The notes under the pieces were generated by a model. It was not told the DNA's origin. It worked only from the letters and a program-made list of their open reading frames with translations, and made no database searches. Of a DNA stretch of 64,000 nt, positions 26,933 to 36,702 are shown in pieces. A program made the translations under genes and the position numbers. Numbering within the stretch: position 1 is the first letter of the stretch; every line of letters begins with the position of its first letter. The stretch spans positions 806,001-870,000 of the forward strand of contig NZ_JAMQPN010000001.1 of NCBI RefSeq assembly GCF_026151655.1. The letters run 5' to 3'. This stretch comes from Leptospira soteropolitanensis (lineage in GTDB: Bacteria > Spirochaetota > Leptospiria > Leptospirales > Leptospiraceae).

Positions 26933-28447
26933 TTAGTTTGCAAACTTACGTTTTTTAATCGATAAGATAATTCCCACGGCTGTCATTGCCATCACCAAAT
27001 GCGATCCACCATAACTCATAAAAGTGAGTGGAACGCCTGTTACAGGAAGTAGTCCAATTACAATTCCCACGTTGATGGCTATATGGAAAAAAATCATGGC
27101 TACAATTCCTGCGGCAAGAAGGGATCCAAACCTGTCCTTACTTTCAAAACTAATTTGGAGTCCTCTGAGTGGGATTGACATTAAGAAAAATAATAGAAGG
27201 ACACTACCGAAAAATCCAGTTTGTTCTGCCCAGGAAGCAAAGATAAAATCTGTTCCCGATTCGGGAACATGAGGAACACGTCCTTCTGTCATTTCTCCAT
27301 GAAACAGTCCCTTACCAAAAACTTTCCCAGAACCAACAGCTGGTTTGGAAGCACGGAGTTGGTAACCTGCACCTTGTTTGAATTGGTCAGGATTTAAAAA
27401 AGCTGTAAGACGAATGACTTGGTTTTCGCGGAAGGGAATGGATTTATGAACCGCAATGGCAGATAAGATAGATAGTCCTAAAATTCCAATTGTAATGTAG
27501 TAGTTTCGTAAATTTTTGGAACCACGAGCAATTCGAATAAAAATCATTACCAAACTAATGAGGGCAAGGGTTCCTCCTAAACTAAACATAAATGCTTCGT
27601 TTGATAGAATCTTATATCCTAAACTCGCGTATTCATCTTTAACAATTTCTGATGCTTCCCTAATCATTTGTAGGTTCTTAGGATTTTCAATTCCAGGTAG
27701 AGTCAGACCAGATACTTTTTTACCATCTAAAATTAACCAAATTTTACCTTGGAGTTGGTTTACGATAGATACAAGTTCTACTTTGTTATCTTTTCGGAGT
27801 AAGTCAATGAGTGGTTGGATGAGTGTTAATTGTGAGTATGCAAGATACATAGGAACCATTAGTGAAATTCCACCAAAGGTAAGTAGTGACCCAATATGTA
27901 GGATGTCAGCACCACCTAAGTATAACATGGTGAAAAGCATTGGTAAAAATGAAACTGCAGTTCCAAAGTCAGGTTGTAAAATGATAAATAACATTGGTAC
28001 CAAACAGATAATAAATGGTACAATTAGCACTGTTATCTTATGCATTTCTTTTTCTTTTAAAACCAAATATTGGCCTAGTAGAATCACTGTTGCTAATTTA
28101 GAAAACTCGGATGCTTGTAGAGTGATAGGACCTAGTTTTAACCAGGAACGTGCTCCACGGCCAGAAGGAAGATACCCAATTCCAGGAATTAGCGTTAGAA
28201 CAAGTAAAACAATCGAGAAGATATAGATGAAGAGCGCATAAGAACCAATTAACTGGTAATTGATCCTCGACATAAACCACATGGAAATCAGTCCTACAAA
28301 AACAAAAGTGAACTGTTTATACCATCGTCCGAGTCCATCGGCGGTGTTTGCTTCTTGTGTGTATAAAGTTAGGACTCCGGCCATTGCCACAAGGACAACG
28401 GAGAAAATGAGAAAAAAATCTAGTTTTTCTGTATTGCGATCAGCCAT
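26933..28447 (-). CDS. rodA: Rod shape-determining protein RodA (peptidoglycan glycosyltransferase)
   Basis: 504-residue SEDS-family membrane enzyme that polymerises glycan strands with PBP2 during elongation. It has about ten hydrophobic segments. Family signatures include [23 protein letters not shown] near residue 100, LQPDFGTA near 160, and the C-terminal [19 protein letters not shown] and [16 protein letters not shown]. It is longer than the ~370-residue norm because a largely hydrophilic segment of roughly 90 residues (about 205-295, including [19 protein letters not shown]) sits in the middle. Start overlaps the mrdA stop (TAATG). Confidence 0.9.
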   Translation of the reverse strand: MADRNTEKLDFFLIFSVVLVAMAGVLTLYTQEANTADGLGRWYKQFTFVFVGLISMWFMSRINYQLIGSYALFIYIFSIVLLVLTLIPGIGYLPSGRGARSWLKLGPITLQASEFSKLATVILLGQYLVLKEKEMHKITVLIVPFIICLVPMLFIILQPDFGTAVSFLPMLFTMLYLGGADILHIGSLLTFGGISLMVPMYLAYSQLTLIQPLIDLLRKDNKVELVSIVNQLQGKIWLILDGKKVSGLTLPGIENPKNLQMIREASEIVKDEYASLGYKILSNEAFMFSLGGTLALISLVMIFIRIARGSKNLRNYYITIGILGLSILSAIAVHKSIPFRENQVIRLTAFLNPDQFKQGAGYQLRASKPAVGSGKVFGKGLFHGEMTEGRVPHVPESGTDFIFASWAEQTGFFGSVLLLFFLMSIPLRGLQISFESKDRFGSLLAAGIVAMIFFHIAINVGIVIGLLPVTGVPLTFMSYGGSHLVMAMTAVGIILSIKKRKFAN

Positions 28448-30384
28448 TAAAATGCCTCTTGTTCTACTGGTGCTTCTTCTTCCATTGTTTTAGCACGTGA
28501 CCTATCTGTTCTTGGGAAAGAACCTGGAGGGAAAGCAGCTTTGAAGACTTCACGAGCTGCAGGAGCTGCAGAGGCCGCACCACCTACTCCGTATTCAACG
28601 AAAGCAGCAACTAATATTTGTTTTTCGGGAGGTGCGTTTACAGGTGCATACCCAATGAACCATGCGTGGTTGGATGAAGAAGCTCCTCTCCTTCTAGTTT
28701 GCGCTGTTCCTGTTTTTCCTGCAATTTCTGGTAGTGTTGGTGAGTTAAGAACACCAGAAGCTGTTCCAGAATATCCTACTAAATATAAACCTTCTTTGAG
28801 GGCTTCCACTGTGGAACGTTTAAGTGGAATATCTCTTAAAATAGTAGGTTCTGTTTTTTGTATAAGTGAGTTATCGAGTGGGCTTCTAATTTCAGATACG
28901 ATGTATGGTTTGTAAATTTTTCCATTGTTAACAACTGCCATATAGAACAAGGCCATTTCAATAGGAGTCACAGAAATAAAACCTTGTCCGATAGACAGGT
29001 TAACTGTATCTCCATCAAACCACTTATTGCCATAAGTTCTTTTTTTCCAATCCGAACTTGGTATAAAACCAGTGGCTTCCCCCGGTAAGTCTATTCCTGT
29101 TTTTTTGTCTAAACCAAATAACCTGGAGTAGGCGAGGATTGGTTCAGCACCAAGCTTATAACCTAATTGATAAAAATACACAGAGTTAGATTTTTCTAGG
29201 GCTTGCGCTAAATTCAATTCTCCATGATTTTTTTTGTCCCAGTTATAAAAGACTTGGTCGGGTACACCTTTAAAGGTTGATTTAAGGGTAAAACTTGCCG
29301 GACAAGAAAAAGTTTGTTTCGGATCAAAATTGATTTTATGTTCACTTTCCATTGCCGCAAGCCCAACAAGTGTTTTAAAGGTCGATGCAGGAGGAAACCT
29401 GGATTGGATTGCTAGATTCAAAAAACCACCATTATTGGTAACACGTGTAAAGTGGTTGGAACGATCTAACTTGTTTTTTCCAGAGAGGATGTTTGGATCG
29501 TATGCCGGGTTTGATGCCATTGCCAAAACTTCGCCAGTAGTAGCTTTGATTGCAAGTACCGTTCCTCTTACACCTTTTAGCGCACGATAGGCGGCAATTT
29601 GCATGTCGCGATCAATCGTTAAAACTAAATTATTACCAGGAACAGAATGTTCGATGACACGTTCTTCTTCAATATTGCCTTCTGTATTTCTTTTTTGGAT
29701 GCGAAATCCGTCTTGACCACGAAGGGTTGTGTCATATAAAGATTCGATTCCACCTTTCCCGACCAGTTGATAGGTTTTGATTTCTTTTTCTTGTAAATCA
29801 CTAGTTGTTGGTTTTCCCACATAACCTGTGACATGTGAAAGTGCGGGGCCCATGTGGTAAACTCGCGCTGGCGAAGAAACTAAATACACATATCTGTTGA
29901 TATTATCTAAAACAAGAATTCTTTCTTGTTGTTCACGTGAAATTCCCTCTAAAAGCACAAAAGGTTCACGCGAACGAATTTTTTTGATTAATCTAGAGTC
30001 TTGAAGTTCTTTTTCATAATAAACGATGGGGATTGAAAGGGCTTCACAAAATTTATAAATGAAATCTTTTACCTTTCTCGGATCGTTCTTTAACAAACTT
30101 GTATTGAGAATCACATCAAGCGACGCAGAGTTTGAAACTAAAGGTTGGCTAGTTTCTGGAGTGAGAAAGTTTCGATCGAAAATATTGCCTCGATCTGCGG
30201 GAATGGATTCACTTCTGCGAACAAAACGTTCTGCCTTTAATGAATTTTCACTTCCTTGAACAATTTGTAAATTAAACAACTGGAGAATGTAGGCAGTGAG
30301 TGTAAATACAATCATTCCCGTAAAGAAATACAATCGTTTACGGAAACTTGCTTCTAATCGAAACTCAGATGCCGACTGGCTCAT
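28447..30384 (-). CDS. mrdA: Penicillin-binding protein 2 (transpeptidase)
   Basis: 645-residue class B PBP cross-linking peptidoglycan during elongation. A single N-terminal membrane helix (about 16-36) is followed by the pedestal domain ([20 protein letters not shown]) and the transpeptidase: SxxK in [10 protein letters not shown] (Ser near 334), SNS in [13 protein letters not shown] near 397, and KTG in [13 protein letters not shown] near 556. The last ~30 residues are a hydrophilic tail. It is translationally coupled to mreD upstream (4-base overlap) and rodA downstream (1-base overlap). Beta-lactams would target it. Confidence 0.92.
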   Translation of the reverse strand: MSQSASEFRLEASFRKRLYFFTGMIVFTLTAYILQLFNLQIVQGSENSLKAERFVRRSESIPADRGNIFDRNFLTPETSQPLVSNSASLDVILNTSLLKNDPRKVKDFIYKFCEALSIPIVYYEKELQDSRLIKKIRSREPFVLLEGISREQQERILVLDNINRYVYLVSSPARVYHMGPALSHVTGYVGKPTTSDLQEKEIKTYQLVGKGGIESLYDTTLRGQDGFRIQKRNTEGNIEEERVIEHSVPGNNLVLTIDRDMQIAAYRALKGVRGTVLAIKATTGEVLAMASNPAYDPNILSGKNKLDRSNHFTRVTNNGGFLNLAIQSRFPPASTFKTLVGLAAMESEHKINFDPKQTFSCPASFTLKSTFKGVPDQVFYNWDKKNHGELNLAQALEKSNSVYFYQLGYKLGAEPILAYSRLFGLDKKTGIDLPGEATGFIPSSDWKKRTYGNKWFDGDTVNLSIGQGFISVTPIEMALFYMAVVNNGKIYKPYIVSEIRSPLDNSLIQKTEPTILRDIPLKRSTVEALKEGLYLVGYSGTASGVLNSPTLPEIAGKTGTAQTRRRGASSSNHAWFIGYAPVNAPPEKQILVAAFVEYGVGGAASAAPAAREVFKAAFPPGSFPRTDRSRAKTMEEEAPVEQEAF

Positions 30385-30896
30385 TGTCTAACCTCGTCAG
30401 CATCCAATCGAAATGCCCAAGAGAATAAAAAGAACAAGGCAGGTCCAATAAATGCATTGTACATTGATACGTATAAAAAGGAATAACTTTGGTTTGAATG
30501 GAAGAACATCAAAAATAAAAGATAAGTGATAAGTCTGGATAAAAAGGTAATTCCAAGAATATAAATTGTAATCGAAATATAGTTCTCAGTGTATGAGCTT
30601 CGCATTATTTTCCCAACAAAGTAACCGATGATTGCATAGGAAAAAGAATGAAGACCTATTTTATAATAAACAATATCATCTCCACCTATTTCACCACCGA
30701 GTGCTGTATCAGTAAGTAATCCACCAAAAAAGCCAAGCCAGAGTCCATACAAAGGACCTTTCCTTAAAGCAAAAAAGACAACAAAGATGACCATAAAGTC
30801 TGGTCGAATCGCATTTCCTAATTCAAATAGGTTGGAACCATTTAAGAAATGGGAGAGTAACAATCCTATGACGATAAAAAGTTTATCTAAAATCAT
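30381..30896 (-). CDS. mreD: Rod shape-determining protein MreD
   Basis: 171-residue membrane protein with about five hydrophobic segments. [31 protein letters not shown] matches the MreD N-terminal pattern in spread positions (P33-D34-F35 core), followed by [18 protein letters not shown]. It is part of the elongation machinery joining MreC to PBP2/RodA. It overlaps mreC and mrdA by 4 bases on each side, so expression of the complex is tightly coupled. Confidence 0.85.
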   Translation of the reverse strand: MILDKLFIVIGLLLSHFLNGSNLFELGNAIRPDFMVIFVVFFALRKGPLYGLWLGFFGGLLTDTALGGEIGGDDIVYYKIGLHSFSYAIIGYFVGKIMRSSYTENYISITIYILGITFLSRLITYLLFLMFFHSNQSYSFLYVSMYNAFIGPALFFLFSWAFRLDADEVRQ

Positions 30897-32074
30897 GGTG
30901 TCACCTCCTTTGGTCCTTCTTGGGCAGAAGGAGCGGATGGAGTTATGGGCGTCGATTCAGGTGTATTAGTATTCACAGAAGGTTTTGTATATTGAGGAGT
31001 TCCGAAAGTAGAAGGAAAGTTACCTTGTCTTTTTTCAGGTTCTTTTCCTTTTTTGTTATAATCTTTTTCTTTTGGAAAATCAATTTCACCAAAATAAGGA
31101 CCGTCAATTTGGATTGTTTTTTCAGCCGGCCACTCTTCTCTCCATTTTTCAGGTTGTTTTTTCAAAACAATTACATGTAAGAGTTTATCAAATTCAACAA
31201 ACGGACGTAAGATGGCAGTTTTAAATGATCCATTCCTTGGTCCTTCTTCGATAATCGTTCCTACAGGGATTCCCTGGGGGAATACTCCTGATCCACCAGA
31301 ACTAAATACTGCTTTTCCAATTTTACTAAACCCCTCTGTAAACATAGTGTTCGAAGAAGTCGGCGGGGGATTCGGACCCATAGGAAAATTACCGATAGCT
31401 TTTGGATCTATCACAATTCCTGCATCAATGTAATCTAACAAAACATCCGTACCGCGGCCACTGTTTCCATTGAGTGATGCCCAAAGATTTGTACCGGGTA
31501 TAGAAACTCCCATAGAAAAGTTGGAATTAATGATGGGTTGGATGACCGAAGATCCTTTGGAAACAGCAATAATTTTACCAACTAATGCTTCTGTAAATTT
31601 TCCTTTTTCATCCAAAGCGCGAGCCACAACCGGCATATAAGGTTTGATTCCTTCTTCTGAGCCTTTGTTGATGATGATGGTTCTATAAATTGCATTCAAA
31701 CGAACACTCAAAACTTCTGCTCTAACAGAAGGATAATCTAAATGCAGGGGAAAGTTTAGCTCTTGTCTAAGGATGGCATTTTCTGCCTTCAATCTTTCTA
31801 CATCTTTGGAAAGTTGGCGGTATTCTTCCATGACGTTCAAACAAGAATCACGCTCTTCTCTGACTCGTTCGAAAGATTCGAGTTTATTATAACTACTTTT
31901 GATTAGGGATCCAAAGGAATCAAAGGACCCAGAAAAAAAGTCGCCTACACCCTGAAAGCTGGCAATCCCTCTTACCATGAAGTTGCCGTTCCAAATTAGG
32001 GAAGTAAAAGAAAACAGGAATACGAAGAGTAGGGAAAACAATTCGTCATTTTGATTGATACGATTCCACTTCAT
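30893..32074 (-). CDS. mreC: Rod shape-determining protein MreC
   Basis: 393-residue bitopic protein that scaffolds the elongasome in the periplasm. Residues about 11-32 are the membrane helix, about 75-105 a coiled coil ([20 protein letters not shown]), and about 110-300 the two beta-barrel domain with [22 protein letters not shown]-terminal extension of roughly 80 residues is rich in Lys, Pro, Ser and Thr ([30 protein letters not shown]) and has no counterpart in E. coli MreC. No mreB adjoins it upstream, where it would usually be found. Confidence 0.88.
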   Translation of the reverse strand: MKWNRINQNDELFSLLFVFLFSFTSLIWNGNFMVRGIASFQGVGDFFSGSFDSFGSLIKSSYNKLESFERVREERDSCLNVMEEYRQLSKDVERLKAENAILRQELNFPLHLDYPSVRAEVLSVRLNAIYRTIIINKGSEEGIKPYMPVVARALDEKGKFTEALVGKIIAVSKGSSVIQPIINSNFSMGVSIPGTNLWASLNGNSGRGTDVLLDYIDAGIVIDPKAIGNFPMGPNPPPTSSNTMFTEGFSKIGKAVFSSGGSGVFPQGIPVGTIIEEGPRNGSFKTAILRPFVEFDKLLHVIVLKKQPEKWREEWPAEKTIQIDGPYFGEIDFPKEKDYNKKGKEPEKRQGNFPSTFGTPQYTKPSVNTNTPESTPITPSAPSAQEGPKEVTP

Positions 32075-32143
32075 GGACTTATGTCACATTAATTTTATCG
32101 GAAAGAATCTTTCAAGCGAGAATCAATTTTGGCCAATTTTTCA

Positions 32144-32767
32144 CTACAGGGACTCAGGTAGGAAGTAGAGAGATGCCGGTCCGTCCCACCGGGCTTCGCC
32201 TCGAATGGTCTGGAGTCCTTTCGGGTTTCGGAAAACGGTGACCCGGACATTTCCCGGCGTGGGAGGGCGACTTCCATTCCATCCCAATTTCAGTCGGACT
32301 TCCCCGAATCCTGGATCAACAACTTGTGCGAAATAAGTTTTTGTCCCCGCTTGCACAATGGCAAATTCACGAAGGGAAAAAATGGGTCTCGGATCATTGG
32401 CTGTTCCCAAAAATTTCGAGACCAAGGAAAGGAATCCTGGAAAATCCTTTGAATCCAAGGTTGCTATATAATGGAGCAAATGTTGGCGGAGGTATTCTTT
32501 AGCATGGTTGTGTGCCAGTAAGACTCGATGGCGGCGGTCTAGTTGGGAGTAGAATGATTGGAGGAGGTCTCGCTCTTCACGGTTGCAGCCAGCCCGAAAG
32601 GCCAACCTGTCCAATCGTTTGCTATGCATCCAGACAAGTTCGAACCTATGTGTGAAGTAGGCGCTGATCCGAAAGCTAAGGTAAAAAAATAGTACGAGTA
32701 GGATTAATTCTAGTAAGGCATATTCTGGATCTCCCTTCCAAATCCAAACAGGTTTTTCTGGAAACAT
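32144..32767 (-). CDS. Membrane-anchored protein of unknown function upstream of mreC
   Basis: 207-residue protein. One hydrophobic helix (about 18-37) is followed by a basic helical stretch (RFELVWMHSKRLDRLAFRAG), more helices, and a C-terminal beta-rich part from about residue 140 (TKTYFAQVVDPGFGEVRLKL, then strands to the end). The layout loosely recalls YcgR/PilZ-like proteins, but no RxxxR plus (D/N)xSxxG motif was found. Its 3' end is markedly GC-richer than its surroundings (about 62 percent over 32161-32280 by hand count). The 69-base gap to mreC makes co-transcription possible. Confidence 0.6.
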   Translation of the reverse strand: MFPEKPVWIWKGDPEYALLELILLVLFFYLSFRISAYFTHRFELVWMHSKRLDRLAFRAGCNREERDLLQSFYSQLDRRHRVLLAHNHAKEYLRQHLLHYIATLDSKDFPGFLSLVSKFLGTANDPRPIFSLREFAIVQAGTKTYFAQVVDPGFGEVRLKLGWNGSRPPTPGNVRVTVFRNPKGLQTIRGEARWDGPASLYFLPESL

Positions 32768-32870
32768 TGGAGGTTAGACGGTTAGGAATCGGTTTTTGTG
32801 CTTTATCTTTTGGAATGCGATAAGGTAACTTGGTGTTAGATGGTAATGTTAAATCATTTTTTCGGAGTAT

Positions 32871-33302
32871 ATGACTAGAATCTATGTGTTGATTTTCTTA
32901 AATTTTATAAATTGTCTCGTGATTCTAAAGGGTCAGGATACGATCAGAAAAAGTGAAGCAGAAAGAGAAATCTCAAAGATAATTTTATTAAAAACAATTA
33001 GTTGTGGTTATAGCGCAGGACGCGCATATGCAATTTCAGAATTAGGAAATGAAGAAGAAGAACCTTATCCTTGGGTACAGATTGGTGGTGGTTCCAATAG
33101 CAGCAGAATTTTTTACGATATAAAGGCATTAAGCCATTGTTTGAGATCATTGTCTGCAATGCCCTGCCCTACCAAAGATATAAAAACATATGAAGGTGAT
33201 CAGGAATATTTGGCCACACTCATCTTTACGCGATACCAATCATGTACTTTTCGTCCGTTAGAAAACTGGAAAATTTTTGAACCATTCAAGGGAGAAATAT
33301 AA
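32871..33302 (+). CDS. Exported protein of unknown function
   Basis: 143 residues with an N-terminal signal peptide (MTRIYVLIFLNFINCLVILKG). The mature part holds four cysteines (in ISCGYSAG, SHCLRSL, MPCPTKD and YQSCTFRP), which could form two disulfides. An acidic GNEEEEPYPW segment lies in the middle. A CGGAG-like ribosome-binding site precedes the ATG. No family is recognised. Stop and next start overlap (TAATG), so it forms a two-gene unit with the membrane protein that follows. Confidence 0.65.
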   Translation: MTRIYVLIFLNFINCLVILKGQDTIRKSEAEREISKIILLKTISCGYSAGRAYAISELGNEEEEPYPWVQIGGGSNSSRIFYDIKALSHCLRSLSAMPCPTKDIKTYEGDQEYLATLIFTRYQSCTFRPLENWKIFEPFKGEI

Positions 33303-34264
33303 TGAAAATTTCGAATTGTATTTCACTAAAAATTCTTTCAACCAAGTATTCTTTGTTAGCAATTGTTATTTGGATTTTGAACGACGCCATTTTTAAATCC
33401 CAATTTCATAACTTTGTTACTGGAAAAATAAGTGATATTATTGGTTTGTTTTTTACGCCGTTAATGCTAACGGCTTTGGCCTTATATTTTTGTAATTTTA
33501 AAAAATATAACGTTAGTGAATCAAAAATTCTATTTGTTAGTATGTTTTTTGTAGCTCTTATGTTTATTCTATTAAACTTGAATCAAAAAACTAACGATCT
33601 ATTGACGAATAAATTATGGTTTTTTATTCCTTCGAAAGGTACTGCTGACCAAACGGATATGTACTGTCTAATCGTTTATATTCCATTGCTTCTGTTGTTC
33701 TATAAATTTAAAAAGAGGCAGTCTGGAAAAAGTATTTACATATTAAAATATTTAACTCCAATTTTAGTAAGTTTTGCTTTGATCAATACTTCTGCTGTCG
33801 GAAATTTAGAAACAGATTTTAGTAGAATTGCGTTTTTTTTGTTACTTGGTGATATGAATGACCAAATAATTTCTATAACTCCGAAAGACGGAGATTCCTT
33901 TCATAAATCCGAAATGATAGACTTTCAATGGACATATAAAAATTATTTTGGAGTCACTGAGCCATCAGTTTATGATAATGAAATCGATTGCGGCATTACT
34001 CAAGATTTAAGTGAATTAAGAAGGTATGTTACAGGGAAATTCCAAAATTATGTAGTGCAAATTGCAAATAACGAATTGTTTTCTCCAATTGAATCGGAAT
34101 TTCATTCTAACGGAAATGAAAAAAAAGTTAAAAGTGCAATAAACAATTCAGGCACTTATTTTTATAGGGTCGCCTTGATGTATAAAAATAAAGAAGATTG
34201 CGCTGAAGAAAAATTCCTTATTTTTTTACCGCAACAGGTAAAAAAAATATTCCTTCTTGAATGA
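33302..34264 (+). CDS. Polytopic membrane protein with C-terminal extracytoplasmic domain, unknown function
   Basis: 320 residues. The N-terminal half has about five hydrophobic segments and the phrase FHNFVTGKISDIIGLFFTPL near residues 35-54; a similar F-H-x-x-TGK-x-SD-x-x-GL motif is known to me from uncharacterised membrane proteins in other bacteria. From about residue 195, ISITPKDGDSFHKSEMIDFQWTYK begins a soluble domain reminiscent of fibronectin/Ig-like sandwiches and ends with SGTYFYRVALMYKNK. It is coupled to the preceding exported-protein gene. No function can be assigned. Confidence 0.65.
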   Translation: MKISNCISLKILSTKYSLLAIVIWILNDAIFKSQFHNFVTGKISDIIGLFFTPLMLTALALYFCNFKKYNVSESKILFVSMFFVALMFILLNLNQKTNDLLTNKLWFFIPSKGTADQTDMYCLIVYIPLLLLFYKFKKRQSGKSIYILKYLTPILVSFALINTSAVGNLETDFSRIAFFLLLGDMNDQIISITPKDGDSFHKSEMIDFQWTYKNYFGVTEPSVYDNEIDCGITQDLSELRRYVTGKFQNYVVQIANNELFSPIESEFHSNGNEKKVKSAINNSGTYFYRVALMYKNKEDCAEEKFLIFLPQQVKKIFLLE

Positions 34265-34286
34265 AGGATGAATGTAAGAACACAAA

Positions 34287-35000
34287 ATGGAAAAAGAATT
34301 TCATGACATCTTAAAATCTACCGACCATAGGCCTTGGGAAATGCCTAACAAAAAATGGTTTTGGTACCAGGAATGGAATGACGTTATTTTTTTACATTAT
34401 CAAGTAAAAGAGGAAATACTTAGGAATTTCGTTCCCGATTTTTTAGAATTGGATTCTATAGATGGATCTTATTGGGTATCAGTAGTAGCTTTTACAATGA
34501 ATCAAATTCAAACGAGAAACTCATTTCCAATACAATACTTTTCCAATTTTCATGAAGTGAACTTAAGAACCTATGTAAGGAAAAAGGATAAACCGGGTGT
34601 TTATTTCTTAAGTATTGAAGCAGAAAAATGGATTCCAACAGTTATGGCAAAATTGTTTTCTGGGTTGCCTTATGAACATTCAAATATAAAAAGGTATCCT
34701 CATTTATATTTATTGTCCGGAGATAGAAGCAAGTTAGAGATCGATTTTCAAATAACAAAGAAAAATGAAAGTCCTAAAAATATAGACTTATGGTTAACAG
34801 AAAGGTATTGCCTGTATAAAGATGATCCAAAAAATCAAAGGCCTTTAGAGATTCATCATAAACCTTGGGAATTATTTGAGATTGATTTAAAAAAAATAGA
34901 GATCAGCTATAACAAGTTTGATCAATATATAGACTTCAACCAACCTACCTTATTGCATTATTCACCAGGGGTAAAAGTGGTTGCATGGAATCAAAATTAG
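34287..35000 (+). CDS. DUF2071 (YqjF-like) family protein
   Basis: 237-residue cytosolic protein. The DUF2071 pattern is visible: RPWEMPNKKWFWYQEWNDVIFLHY, a V-x-x-x-x-P-x-x-L-E-L-D element, YWVSVVAFTMNQIQ, NFHEVNLRTYVRKKDKPGVYFLSIEAE in pieces around 90-115, a PY...-Y segment, and the end LLHYSPGVKVVAW. Function of the family is not established. It is 22 bases downstream of the membrane protein gene and may share its transcript. The codon use is AT-rich like its two upstream neighbours. Confidence 0.8.
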   Translation: MEKEFHDILKSTDHRPWEMPNKKWFWYQEWNDVIFLHYQVKEEILRNFVPDFLELDSIDGSYWVSVVAFTMNQIQTRNSFPIQYFSNFHEVNLRTYVRKKDKPGVYFLSIEAEKWIPTVMAKLFSGLPYEHSNIKRYPHLYLLSGDRSKLEIDFQITKKNESPKNIDLWLTERYCLYKDDPKNQRPLEIHHKPWELFEIDLKKIEISYNKFDQYIDFNQPTLLHYSPGVKVVAWNQN

Positions 35001-35042
35001 ATTAGCGAAAGCCTTTGAGATATAATAAAAAAAAGACATACA

Positions 35043-35180
35043 ATGATTTCAAATTTTGACCATTTCCTTCTCTATTCTAATGAAACGGAAAAGACTTTCC
35101 AGTTTCTAAAAAACAAACTGTCGCTAACAACACTTACAGATCTAACTAATTATGGATCCTTTCCGCAGAAAAGAATGTAG
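35043..35180 (+). pseudogene. Remnant of a glyoxalase/VOC-like gene
   Basis: A 45-codon open frame from ATG at 35043 to TAG at 35180 reads FDHFLLYSNETEKTFQFL near its start, the typical first beta-alpha unit of VOC-superfamily proteins (which are normally at least 110 residues). The rest of the domain is absent; the next 88 bases have no open frame linked to it. It lies after the DUF2071 gene in the 268-base gap before the next gene. A decayed gene is the simplest reading; a short functional peptide is less likely. Confidence 0.45.
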
Positions 35181-35268
35181 CGTAAAACGCGGTCGTGATG
35201 GGATGGAATGATAATCCACTAACAGATTCTAAGCGCTCAAATATTTTTAAATTATTTGAAAAGTTATT

Positions 35269-36051
35269 TTAATCAGTTAAATCTACCTCTTCAAAGTTTT
35301 CCGTTTGGTGGCGAAACATCCAGAGTTTATCCCCAGAATAAAAATTGATAAAGCCATCTCGCATTTCGAATTGATAGATACCTCGGAGTAGTAAATTTTC
35401 TTCAAATTTAGTTTCCGATGGTAAATCAATGACAATCATTCGGCGTGTTGTTGTAATCGCAACTTTGTCATAAAGATTGGCAAAGGAACGAATGATTTCC
35501 TGCTCAAGACTGATGGTTTCCCAATGGTTGGTATAACTATTATATAAATATAACTTTCTATCGCTCATGACCAAGGCGGCTTTGTATCCCATCGCGACTT
35601 GGTAACGTTCTTCACCAAAATGATGTCCCTTTTCCCATTCGGAACTTGAATTACTAACACCTAACAAATTTTTCTGTGTCACCAAAATGCATAGGTCGCC
35701 ATAACATTGAGAATGCCAAATATGTTCTCCGCGAGTGGAGTAGGAAATTTCTTGTCCATCGGATAAAAATGCCTTATAGGAATGATGGCCTTTGACAAAG
35801 TTAATTGTAGTTTGAATGTATGGATAGGCGGTGCGGTCAATCACTCGGCTTTCGAAAGTAGTGACTTGGTGTTGGACTTCTGGTGGAGCATTCAGAATTT
35901 GGTTGGCCTCGGGAGTCAGTTGGCGTAGCGGAGTGAGACGTGTTTCTTGGTATCCTTGTCGATCATTTTTTGGATTTGCTAGGATACCTAAGTTGATAAA
36001 AACAAATGCAGCGAGGACGAAACGTAGACAACCACTTAACAGATGACTCAT
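35269..36051 (-). CDS. Exported beta-rich protein of unknown function
   Basis: 260 residues. A signal peptide (about residues 1-25, ending near LGILANP) precedes a region of repeating short strands and turns such as SYKAFLSDGQEISYSTRGEH, LCILVTQKNLLGVSN, YKAALVMSDRKLYLYNSYTN, VAITTTRRMIVIDLPSE and GFINFYSGDKLWMF. The pattern of roughly 45-residue units suggests a small beta-propeller. No family is recognised. It ends a run of minus-strand genes starting at 39442. Confidence 0.65.
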   Translation of the reverse strand: MSHLLSGCLRFVLAAFVFINLGILANPKNDRQGYQETRLTPLRQLTPEANQILNAPPEVQHQVTTFESRVIDRTAYPYIQTTINFVKGHHSYKAFLSDGQEISYSTRGEHIWHSQCYGDLCILVTQKNLLGVSNSSSEWEKGHHFGEERYQVAMGYKAALVMSDRKLYLYNSYTNHWETISLEQEIIRSFANLYDKVAITTTRRMIVIDLPSETKFEENLLLRGIYQFEMRDGFINFYSGDKLWMFRHQTENFEEVDLTD

Positions 36052-36078
36052 GTTGAATTTCCTATTGGTAATGGAATC

Positions 36079-36669
36079 TTAGACTGTGCCTTCGGACAAC
36101 CATTTCTCCGTCTTAGACGGTGAATAGTTTTGAAGGGTTACGAGGAGATCTTTGGAATTTTCAAGGAATTGCACTAAGGCTGCATTTTCTTTTTTTAAAA
36201 AACCAGAACTTACCATATTTTGTATGAGTGCGAGGAGAGGATTGTAAAATCCAAGCCAATTAAGGATAATAATTGGTTTATTGTGTAAACCTAACTGAGA
36301 CCAGGTGATTATTTCAAAAAATTCTTCCATCGTTCCCAATCCACCCGGTAAAACAATGAATGCATCAGATAGGTCGAACATAACTCGTTTTCTCTCATGC
36401 ATGGTATCAACAAGGATTAGTTTTCGGAGTCCACTATGTTCGATTTCTTTTTTCTTTAAAAATTTAGGTAGTACACCTGTAACTGATCCGTTTTTTGATA
36501 AACAACCGTTGGCTACAGCTCCCATCAGACCGACACTAGCTCCACCGTAAACCAATCCTATTTGTTGGGTCCCTAGATATTCGCCTAATTCGTATGCGGC
36601 GGTCGTGTAATAAGGGTCTAGGCCAGGGGAAGAACCACAATAAACGGCGAAATTTTTAAGTGCTTTCAT
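36079..36669 (-). CDS. LOG family protein (TIGR00730 type; nucleoside 5'-monophosphate phosphoribohydrolase)
   Basis: 196-residue Rossmann-fold protein. The N terminus AVYCGSSPG, then GLVYGGASVGLMGAVA (38-53), MHERKRVMF (90-98) and the signature PGGLGTMEEFFE (108-119) are those of LOG enzymes, which hydrolyse cytokinin ribotides or purine nucleotides to free base and ribose-5-phosphate. In bacteria the physiological substrate is often AMP or another nucleotide. It lies 33 bases after the DUF4846 gene on the same strand. Confidence 0.9.
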   Translation of the reverse strand: MKALKNFAVYCGSSPGLDPYYTTAAYELGEYLGTQQIGLVYGGASVGLMGAVANGCLSKNGSVTGVLPKFLKKKEIEHSGLRKLILVDTMHERKRVMFDLSDAFIVLPGGLGTMEEFFEIITWSQLGLHNKPIIILNWLGFYNPLLALIQNMVSSGFLKKENAALVQFLENSKDLLVTLQNYSPSKTEKWLSEGTV

Positions 36670-36702
36670 TTCTTAATCAGGTTAACAAAAGAAATCCATT
36701 CT

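Noticed and set aside
27516..28226. 236-residue open frame on the plus strand
   Set aside because: Mirror of rodA, whose membrane segments produce long antisense frames.
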